In this document: piece after piece, positions 5,828 through 10,451 of the stretch | Layout of the letters: the number at the start of each line of letters is the position of its first letter | Numbering within the stretch: position 1 is the stretch's first letter | From: an uncultured Collinsella sp. | GTDB taxonomy: Bacteria > Actinomycetota > Coriobacteriia > Coriobacteriales > Coriobacteriaceae | NCBI GenBank assembly: GCA_900550835.1 | Contig: URTP01000072.1 | Span: 1 to 10,451, forward strand | Length of the DNA stretch: 10,451 nucleotides | Direction: 5' to 3' | Program-made: the position numbers and the translations under genes | Notes under the pieces: model-generated | Databases searched by the model: none | The model's input: only the letters and a program-made list of their open reading frames with translations | Told to the model about the DNA's origin: nothing

Positions 5828-7390
5828 TTAGTCAAACTGGGTAACATCGATCAGGCGATTGGCCAGCGAAAGGTCGCTCTCGATGGGCACGAACTCGTCG
5901 CCCACGTGCATGAGCTCCTCGTCACCCTTTGCCAGCAGCAAGACAATGGTGGGAGCATCGGGGTTGACGTACTCCTCGCGCGCCGCCTTGAACGCCGTAT
6001 GCACAGCGGCTTCGCGGTCGAGGATGATCTTGTTCGGCGTATCGTCGGGAACATGCTCGGCAAGCTCGCGACAGACCTTCATCGGGTCCTCGTGAGCCGG
6101 GTCCTCGTTGGCAAAGATCATCAGGTCGGAATATGGTGCGGCCTCGCGCGGAAGCTGCTCGCGGCGCTCCTGCGCCTTGCCGCCGGCAGCGCCAAACACT
6201 GCAATGACTGGACTAGCGGGAAACGCGCGCTTGACCGACGAGAAAAGCGAACGGAACGAAAGCTGGTTGTGCGCATAGTCAACGACGCAGATCACGCGGC
6301 CGTCCTTCGACTCCACGACCTCCATACGGCCCGGTACACGCAGTTTGGAGAGGCCCTTCTTGATAGCCTCGATACCGATGCCGATCTCGCGCGCAGCGGC
6401 GATAGCGACCAGCGCGTTTTCCACGTTAAAGTCGCCCGCGATGCCCAGCAGGACCTTCTCCCCCGCCTCGGACTCGTCGGCACACAGGCCATGCAGGTTA
6501 AACTCGATGTTAAAGCCGACCATGCGCACATCGCTCGCCCACAGGCTTGCCTCGGGATGCTCGACGCCAACGGTCACCAAGCGCTCGGCCGTCGACGCTG
6601 CCTCCAACACACGGTCAACCTCTTCGGTGCCCAGATTCACCACGGCGGTCTTTGCCTGGTCAAAGATCCTGAGTTTGCTCTCAAAATAATCCTCAAACGT
6701 GGGGTGTTCGATCGGCGAGATGTGGTCACGGCCGATGTTGAGGAAGCACGCCACGTCAAACGGCAGATTCTCGACGCGTTGGTACTTGAGCGCCTGGCTC
6801 GAGACTTCCATGACCATGGACTGGCGACCTGACGTGCGGCAGTTGGCGATATGGCGCCAGACCTCTGGGGCCTCGGGCGTAGTATTGGTGCTCTCGTAGC
6901 ACTCGATGCCGTCGTCGGTACTCACCGAGCCGATCATGCCGCAGGACTCGCCCGCCGCTTTGATAATCGACTGGAGCATAAAAGCGGCCGTGGTCTTTCC
7001 CTTGGTACCGGTGATGCCCACGATCTTGACGTCGTGGTCGGGACGGTCGTAGACCTCCGGCGGCAACAGGGCCATGGCCGTGCGAACGCTATCAACAACC
7101 AGCATCGCAGCACCGCTCTCCTGCGCCAGCGGCTCCAGAGACTCGACCAGCGACTCCTCGCACACAAATGCGACGGCGCCCGCATCGAGCGCCATGCTCA
7201 AAAACGCGGGCTTAAAGGCAGCACCTTTGCAAAAGAACACGTCACCTACCGAGACCGCGCGCGAATCAAACGAGCAGCCGGTCACGGCACGCTCGTCAAC
7301 CTGCTCTGATGCGCGCAGCTCGCCGCACACATCGAGAAGCTTGGCAAGCGTATCGACCGTGGTCACGGTCGCGGAATCCGAATGGTGCAT
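5828..7390 (-). CDS. murE: UDP-MurNAc-tripeptide synthetase MurE, L-lysine/L-ornithine type
   Basis: Cytoplasmic Mur ligase that adds the third residue to UDP-MurNAc-L-Ala-D-Glu using ATP. The 520 residues show the three Mur domains: an N-terminal UDP-binding part with SFDSRAVSVGDVFF (40-53), the central ATPase with P-loop GITGTKGKTT (125-134) and NTTPEAP (169-175), and the C-terminal domain from about 350 with RVPGRMEVV and DYAHN. Lys239 in YFESK matches the carbamylated lysine. The amino-acid selecting motif is EDPA at 429-432 instead of DNPR, and the usual GKGHE is AKGDEE at 487-492. Together with DHISPIEHPTFEDYF (222-236) and GAAGGKAQERRE (400-411), this resembles lysine-adding enzymes of lactic acid bacteria rather than DAP-adding ones. 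The ATG at 7390 has GAAAGG upstream. It has its own promoter and probably heads the murE-HAD-murI-rph unit. Confidence 0.93.
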   Translation of the reverse strand: MHHSDSATVTTVDTLAKLLDVCGELRASEQVDERAVTGCSFDSRAVSVGDVFFCKGAAFKPAFLSMALDAGAVAFVCEESLVESLEPLAQESGAAMLVVDSVRTAMALLPPEVYDRPDHDVKIVGITGTKGKTTAAFMLQSIIKAAGESCGMIGSVSTDDGIECYESTNTTPEAPEVWRHIANCRTSGRQSMVMEVSSQALKYQRVENLPFDVACFLNIGRDHISPIEHPTFEDYFESKLRIFDQAKTAVVNLGTEEVDRVLEAASTAERLVTVGVEHPEASLWASDVRMVGFNIEFNLHGLCADESEAGEKVLLGIAGDFNVENALVAIAAAREIGIGIEAIKKGLSKLRVPGRMEVVESKDGRVICVVDYAHNQLSFRSLFSSVKRAFPASPVIAVFGAAGGKAQERREQLPREAAPYSDLMIFANEDPAHEDPMKVCRELAEHVPDDTPNKIILDREAAVHTAFKAAREEYVNPDAPTIVLLLAKGDEELMHVGDEFVPIESDLSLANRLIDVTQFD

Positions 7391-7425
7391 CTTTCACCTT
7401 TCTCAGCCATTTGGCAGGGACGCTT

Positions 7426-7454
7426 TTTATAGTAACTGAAACGCACCCACGCAA
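7426..7454 (-). promoter_or_regulatory. murE promoter
   Basis: On the minus strand TTGCGT (7449-7454) and TATAAA (7426-7431) are 17 bases apart, about 36 bases upstream of the murE start. The -35 box overlaps the T tract of the asnB terminator, giving a very compact junction. Confidence 0.55.
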
Positions 7455-7477
7455 AAACGGCTCCCGGAGGAGCCGTT
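7453..7477 (-). terminator. Intrinsic terminator of asnB
   Basis: On the minus strand, a perfect 9-bp stem AACGGCTCC / GGAGCCGTT with a 4-base loop is followed by a run of T residues (complement of 7453-7457). It begins 26 bases after the asnB stop codon. Confidence 0.9.
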
Positions 7478-7502
7478 ACGAGCAGGCGTTCGTAAGCCGA
7501 GG

Positions 7503-9383
7503 CTAGGCAGCCTGAACAGCGGGCTGGTCCTCGTCGATAAAGAAGCGCTTGTACCACACCAGGAACACGAGCGGCGTATAGATCTTGCGCTGGAAATCGC
7601 CCTTGCCCGCAAAGTGCAAATCGAGCAAGTGCATGAGCTCGTCGGTATCGAAGAACTCGCTTGCCCACGGCGCGGTGAAGTACTCCTTGACATAGTCGTA
7701 CCACTTTTGCTCGCGCAGCCAGTAGACAATCGGCACCGGGAAGCCCACCTTGGGACGGGTGGCCCACTCATCGGGCAGCGACTTGTTGGCAGCGTGGCGG
7801 AGTACCTGTTTATTGCCGTTCTCGTTGATGCGGTAGCGGTCGGGAATGTGCTCGGCGAACTCCATGACTTTGCGGTCCAGGAAGGGCACGCGCAGCTCCA
7901 GCGAATGTGCCATGCACATCTTGTCGGCCTTGAGCAGAATGTCGCCCGGGAGCCACATATTCATGTCCAGGTACTGCTTCTTGACCAGCTCGGGCTGACC
8001 CTTCACGCGCGCATAGATGGGAGCGGCAAGCTCGAAGGCGCCATCGCCGGTGTTGTACTCGGGCTTGAGCACGTCGTCGACCTCGCGCTCCGGCCATACC
8101 AGAGCCTGTCCCAGGAACGACTTCTCGGGGATCTCGGCACCCTTGACCAGGAAGTTATGTCCCTTGAAGTACGGCATATGCAGCGCCAGGTTACCGAGCG
8201 CGCGACGGATGGGCAGCGGCACCATCTTTTTGTACTTGCGAACCGGGACCGTGTCCTCGTAGTAGGCGTAGCCGCCAAAGAGCTCGTCGGCACCTTCGCC
8301 CGAAAGCACGACGGTGACGTCCTTGCGGGCCATCTCGGCCAAGAACCACAGCGGCACGGAAGACAGGTTGGACTGCGGCTCGTCCATGTGATACTGAATG
8401 TCCTCGAGTGCACCGAAGAACTCGTCGGCGGTAATCATCTTGCGGACATTCTCGACGCCGAGCTTATCGGAAAGCTCCTTGGCATAGTTGGTCTCGTTGA
8501 AGTTCTTGTAGTCAAAGCCCACCGAGAAGGTCTTGTCGGGCATGAGACAAGCGGCAATATAGCTGGAGTCGACGCCGCCGGAAAGGAACGATGCGACCTT
8601 GACGTCGGCGATGCGATGGGCCTCGACGCTCTCGTGCACGACCTCGTCCAGCTCATCAACATACTCTTCGAACGGCTTCTCGACGGCAGAGTAATCGCAA
8701 TCCCAGTAGCGCTCGATGTTCATCTTGCCGGTCGGGATATCGACGGTAAAGTAGTGCGCCGGCGGCAGCTTGTAGACACCCTCGAAGAAGGTCTCCTCAG
8801 TCGCCGAATACTGCAACGTCATGTACGGACGCAGGGCCTTTTTGTTGACCGCCTTGTGGAAGTGCGGGTAGTCCAGGAAGCTCTTGATCTCGGAACCAAA
8901 GAGCACGCCCGGAGCGCCGTCGCCCGCATCGGCCATGGGATAGTAGTAGAGCGGCTTGATGCCAAAGATATCGCGGGCGCCAAAAAGCTTGTTCTTCTTC
9001 TTGTCCCAGATGACGAAGGCGTACATACCGCGCAAGCGATCGAGTACTGCCTCGCCCCACTCCTCATAGCCGTGCAGGAGGCTCTCGGTGTCGGCGCCGC
9101 AGTGGAACTGGTAGCCCTTGGCCTCGAGCTCGGAGCGGAGTTCTTGGAAGTTGTAGATCTCGCCGTTGAAGACAATGACGACGCTACCGTCCTCGTTGGC
9201 CATAGGTTGGGCGCCAGCCTCGGTCAGGTCGAGGATCGACAGGCGGCGGAAGCCGAGGGCAACGCGGCCGTCGATAAACTGGCCGCCCATGTCGGGACCA
9301 CGATGGACGATGCGGTCCATCATCTTGGTGAGCACCTCGGATTGGTTATCCGTCCCACCGACAAAACCGACAAAACCGCACAT
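7503..9383 (-). CDS. asnB: Asparagine synthase (glutamine-hydrolysing)
   Basis: Converts aspartate to asparagine with ATP and ammonia from glutamine. The 626-residue protein has both domains: an N-terminal class II glutaminase with catalytic Cys2 (MCGFVGFVGG), RRLSILDL at 46-53 and NGEIYNF at 73-79, and a C-terminal synthetase domain with the PP-loop SGGVDSS at 268-274 and SGEGADELFGGY at 361-372. Length matches the Bacillus AsnB type. The ATG at 9383 puts Cys2 at the required position after Met removal, and AGAGGGG lies seven bases upstream. It is monocistronic by its terminator. Some AsnB homologues (B. subtilis AsnB, corynebacterial LtsA) amidate peptidoglycan carboxyls instead of or besides free aspartate; placement beside murE makes this worth bearing in mind, but nothing in the sequence proves it. 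Confidence 0.95.
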   Translation of the reverse strand: MCGFVGFVGGTDNQSEVLTKMMDRIVHRGPDMGGQFIDGRVALGFRRLSILDLTEAGAQPMANEDGSVVIVFNGEIYNFQELRSELEAKGYQFHCGADTESLLHGYEEWGEAVLDRLRGMYAFVIWDKKKNKLFGARDIFGIKPLYYYPMADAGDGAPGVLFGSEIKSFLDYPHFHKAVNKKALRPYMTLQYSATEETFFEGVYKLPPAHYFTVDIPTGKMNIERYWDCDYSAVEKPFEEYVDELDEVVHESVEAHRIADVKVASFLSGGVDSSYIAACLMPDKTFSVGFDYKNFNETNYAKELSDKLGVENVRKMITADEFFGALEDIQYHMDEPQSNLSSVPLWFLAEMARKDVTVVLSGEGADELFGGYAYYEDTVPVRKYKKMVPLPIRRALGNLALHMPYFKGHNFLVKGAEIPEKSFLGQALVWPEREVDDVLKPEYNTGDGAFELAAPIYARVKGQPELVKKQYLDMNMWLPGDILLKADKMCMAHSLELRVPFLDRKVMEFAEHIPDRYRINENGNKQVLRHAANKSLPDEWATRPKVGFPVPIVYWLREQKWYDYVKEYFTAPWASEFFDTDELMHLLDLHFAGKGDFQRKIYTPLVFLVWYKRFFIDEDQPAVQAA

Positions 9384-9434
9384 ATACTATCCCCTCTGCT
9401 GTTGCTGGGTATCAAATCGAATCAGTAGCTTTTG

Positions 9435-9440
9435 AGTATA
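9435..9440 (-). promoter_or_regulatory. Possible -10 box of asnB
   Basis: TATACT on the minus strand, about 50 bases upstream of asnB. No good -35 hexamer lies at the right distance, so the assignment is tentative. The 187 bases between asnB and tRNA-Val must hold both divergent promoters. Confidence 0.25.
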
Positions 9441-9551
9441 CCCGAGGGCGTAAAGAGGGGCGGAATGTTCAGGCAATCTCAACTGAATCAGCTCCGCGCC
9501 AACACGCGCCAGTTACCTTTAATGGATATGAGATGAATGAGGCGATTGTTT

Positions 9552-9560
9552 TGCTATACT
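9552..9560 (+). promoter_or_regulatory. Extended -10 promoter of tRNA-Val
   Basis: TGC-TATACT ends ten bases before the mature tRNA-Val 5' end. A recognisable -35 is lacking, which the TGn extension may offset. The same extended form precedes veg and tRNA-Pro. Confidence 0.55.
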
Positions 9561-9570
9561 CTCTCCGCAC

Positions 9571-9646
9571 GGGCGATTGGCGCAACGGTTAGCGCAGGTG
9601 CTTTACACGCACAAGGCTGGGGGTTCGAATCCCTCATCGCCCACCA
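9571..9646 (+). tRNA. tRNA-Val (anticodon TAC)
   Basis: A 76-base cloverleaf: acceptor GGGCGAT/ATCGCCC, D stem GCGC/GCGC, anticodon loop TTTACAC giving anticodon TAC (UAC), and T arm GGGGG-TTCGAAT-CCCTC. The discriminator A and 3' CCA are encoded. The outermost anticodon-stem pair is G-A, leaving four good pairs. It is transcribed away from asnB and is followed by its own terminator. Part of its 3' end is duplicated 185 bases downstream (separate entries). Confidence 0.95.
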
Positions 9647-9650
9647 CTGA
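9629..9650 (+). repeat. 22-bp direct repeat, copy 1 (tRNA-Val 3' end)
   Basis: Covers the 3' part of the T arm, the acceptor 3' strand, CCA and four flanking bases. It is identical to 9814-9835. tRNA 3' ends are the classical attachment sites of tyrosine integrases, so this could be attL of a deleted element. Confidence 0.75.
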
Positions 9651-9655
9651 TTTGG

Positions 9656-9684
9656 AAACGGTCCTCGAAAGGGGACCGTTTTTT
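9656..9684 (+). terminator. Terminator of tRNA-Val
   Basis: A 9-bp stem AAACGGTCC / GGACCGTTT with an 8-base loop, followed by TTTT, starts ten bases after the tRNA CCA. Confidence 0.9.
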
Positions 9685-9698
9685 GTTTGGGCCCATTT

Positions 9699-9714
9699 CA
9701 TGGGATTCGAACCC
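9699..9714 (+). repeat. 16-bp repeat, copy 1, containing an inverted tRNA T-arm
   Basis: CATGGGATTCGAACCC occurs here and at 9886-9901. Its last 13 bases are the exact reverse complement of the tRNA-Val T arm (9621-9633). Each copy is preceded by GGCCCA and lies just after a terminator T tract. Confidence 0.7.
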
Positions 9715-9727
9715 GCAAGGGTGCGGA

Positions 9728-9806
9728 GCTGAGGAAACGCGAAGCGTTTTCCAGCGCAGCACGCGAGGGCCGTAGGCCCGAAGCGAGAGCGGGCGGCGTC
9801 AGCCGC
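9728..9806. repeat. Cluster of short palindromes between the tRNA 3'-end copies
   Basis: Three tight stem-loops lie in 79 bases: GGAAACGC-GAA-GCGTTTTCC (9733-9752, one bulged T), GGGCC-GTA-GGCCC (9767-9779) and GCGGC-GTCA-GCCGC (9793-9806). The CCCG at 9777-9780 can also pair with CGGG at 9790-9793. The arrangement resembles repetitive extragenic palindromes. Whether it recurs in the genome cannot be seen here. Confidence 0.55.
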
Positions 9807-9813
9807 ACGCGAC

Positions 9814-9835
9814 ATCCCTCATCGCCCACCACTGA
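9814..9835 (+). repeat. 22-bp direct repeat, copy 2 (duplicated tRNA-Val 3' end)
   Basis: Identical to 9629-9650 but without the rest of a tRNA in front of it, so it is a tRNA fragment rather than a gene. The position fits attR of an excised or eroded integrated element. Confidence 0.75.
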
Positions 9836-9841
9836 ATTGTT

Positions 9842-9874
9842 AGGCCCCCAGCGATGGAGGCCTTTCCTTTTTTT
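9842..9874 (+). terminator. Second terminator, after the tRNA 3'-end copy
   Basis: AGGCCCCC pairs with GGAGGCCT with one C-A mismatch around a 6-base loop, followed by TTTCCTTTTTTT. It differs in sequence from the first terminator. If the repeats are att sites, this would be the original tRNA-Val terminator displaced by integration. Confidence 0.7.
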
Positions 9875-9885
9875 CAGGCCCAGCG

Positions 9886-9901
9886 CATGGGATTCGAACC
9901 C
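9886..9901 (+). repeat. 16-bp repeat, copy 2, containing an inverted tRNA T-arm
   Basis: Identical to 9699-9714 and likewise preceded by GGCCCA nine bases upstream of its start. It lies 187 bases from copy 1, nearly the same offset as the 22-bp repeats (185), so the two blocks are parallel modules. Confidence 0.7.
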
Positions 9902-9926
9902 ACCAGCACGTCTGTCACAAAGGCCG

Positions 9927-10143
9927 TGGCCAGAAAATGGCAAAAATGAGTACTGCTACCTTGCTTACAACATATCAAAAGATAGTATTTGCTTAAGTTA
10001 CGCAACATATGTCCATTATAAGGACTAACAATTGGATCAAAATCGTACATTCATCGCCATTTCGACTAGCTATCTGGCCTTATTAGTCCAAAATTGCTGC
10101 TACCAAATCGATAACAGTACTCATATTTGATGTTTTTTGACCA
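9927..10143. mobile_element. 217-bp AT-rich segment with 34-bp imperfect inverted ends (MITE-like)
   Basis: Bases 9927-9960 match the reverse complement of 10110-10143 at 26 of 34 positions by hand alignment, including an unbroken ATGAGTACTG / CAGTACTCAT core. The interior is clearly AT-rich against GC-rich flanks and holds no gene, only a start-stop frame of 19 codons from 9937. A second internal inverted repeat, GGACTAA / TTAGTCC, lies at 10022-10028 and 10083-10089. No target-site duplication is visible at these boundaries. The best reading is a small non-autonomous element or its remnant; a large RNA hairpin is the alternative. Confidence 0.4.
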
Positions 10144-10240
10144 GCAGGTCTTCCCGCCTTAGCAAATCTAAGGCAAAACGGGCTCCAGACCGCTGAATCA
10201 TGCCACATAGGGCACGTCCGCAGTCCGGAACCCGGTCAAA
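10136..10240 (+). ncRNA. Candidate structured RNA of unknown class (strand uncertain)
   Basis: A closing stem TTTGACC / GGTCAAA (10136-10142 with 10234-10240) encloses a branched structure. The long arm is AGC-A-GGTCT / AGACC-GCT (10143-10151 with 10187-10194), then CCCG / CGGG (10153-10156 with 10179-10182), then CCTTAG-CAAAT-CTAAGG (10157-10173). Two small hairpins follow, TGCC/GGCA (10201-10214) and TCCG/CGGA (10217-10229). The plus strand allows one extra T-G pair in the closing stem. No terminator T tract follows on either strand. It could be a free-standing RNA or the 3' untranslated structure of the minus-strand aminotransferase gene. I do not recognise a known family. Confidence 0.35.
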
Positions 10241-10259
10241 GTTAAGTTATTTCGCTGTG

Positions 10260-10451
10260 TTAGGCCAAAACGTCCGACAGGATCTCGATCAGACTGTCCA
10301 CGTCGGATTCCTCGCAGACGAGCGGCGGCAGGAAACGCAGCGTATGGGCACCCGTAGCGTTAATCACGGCACCAGCCCCCAATGCACGGGCCACAACGTC
10401 GTGTGCATCACCCGCAGTATCGTCAAGCTCGCAGGCGAGCATCAAGCCGCG
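10260..10451 (-). CDS. argD: Acetylornithine/ornithine-type aminotransferase, C-terminal fragment (cut by window edge)
   Basis: The C-terminal 63 residues of a class III pyridoxal-phosphate aminotransferase; the gene continues beyond the right edge. The visible part begins RGLMLACELDD, the pattern after the catalytic core in ArgD-like enzymes, followed by AVINATGAHTLRFLPPLVCEESDVDSLI, the typical C-terminal substrate-side segment. ArgD transfers an amino group from glutamate to N-acetylglutamate semialdehyde in arginine/ornithine synthesis. A related class III aminotransferase such as ornithine or succinylornithine aminotransferase cannot be excluded from so little sequence. The frame is open to the edge, so no start can be assigned. 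Downstream of its stop codon is the candidate structured segment instead of a plain terminator. Confidence 0.8.
   Translation of the reverse strand, partial: RGLMLACELDDTAGDAHDVVARALGAGAVINATGAHTLRFLPPLVCEESDVDSLIEILSDVLA

Noticed and set aside
4542..5831. Plus-strand open frame of 429 codons
   Set aside because: Antisense to murI and the HAD gene; no ribosome-binding site and no recognisable motif.
7614..9428. Plus-strand open frame of 604 codons
   Set aside because: It is the antisense shadow of asnB; the minus-strand protein has Cys2, the PP-loop and both domains intact.
9699..9901. CRISPR-like spaced repeat
   Set aside because: Only two copies, 187 bases apart, each tied to tRNA-derived sequence; no regular repeat-spacer pattern and no cas gene.
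9877..9960. A minus-strand tRNA suggested by the GTGGG-TTCGAAT-CCCAT arm
   Set aside because: The five-pair T-arm is present, but no matching acceptor strand, anticodon arm, D arm or CCA can be found at proper spacing.
9937..9996. 19-codon ATG frame inside the AT-rich element
   Set aside because: Too short, no ribosome-binding site, and its start lies within the inverted end; no evidence that it is translated.
9603..10028. Small open frames around the tRNA-Val repeats (for example products with GDEGFEPP or WDSNPP)
   Set aside because: These arise from translating tRNA T-arm sequence and its inverted copies. Such products are known mis-annotations and have no ribosome-binding site here.

Overview
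The window looks like a piece of chromosome from a high-GC Gram-positive anaerobe of the class Coriobacteriia, most likely Collinsella or a close relative. This is an inference from GC-rich codon use, actinobacterial-like protein sequences, the murI-rph-rdgB gene order and a MurE of the non-diaminopimelate type; no marker in the window fixes the species. Almost every protein gene lies on the minus strand.

Layout in transcription order on the minus strand (right to left): the C-terminal end of an acetylornithine-type aminotransferase (argD-like, cut by the right edge); then, after a 613-base gene-free stretch, a plus-strand tRNA-Val(UAC); then asnB with its own terminator. A long run of housekeeping genes follows: murE, a Cof-type HAD phosphatase, murI, rph, rdgB and dtd. 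A second short unit holds veg and ispE. A tRNA-Pro(CGG) with an intrinsic terminator comes next, and last is tatA with its own promoter.

The genes form a coherent growth-related set. MurI makes D-glutamate and MurE adds the third residue of the peptidoglycan stem. Rph matures tRNA 3' ends, while RdgB and Dtd remove damaged nucleotides and mischarged D-aminoacyl-tRNA. IspE supplies isoprenoid precursors through the MEP pathway, and TatA is part of the twin-arginine export channel. The MurE recognition loop has EDPA where DAP-adding enzymes have DNPR, which argues for L-Lys or L-Orn in the cell wall.

The part least explained by ordinary genes is about 9647-10259, downstream of tRNA-Val. It contains a 22-bp direct copy of the tRNA 3' end, each copy followed by its own terminator and by an inverted copy of the tRNA T-arm. 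Between them lies a cluster of tight hairpins. Further on is a 217-bp AT-rich segment bounded by imperfect 34-bp inverted repeats, and overlapping its right end is a multi-stem segment that could be a structured RNA. Together these look like a tRNA-associated integration scar plus a small non-autonomous element. No integrase or transposase is present in the window, and no CRISPR array or complete mobile element was seen.
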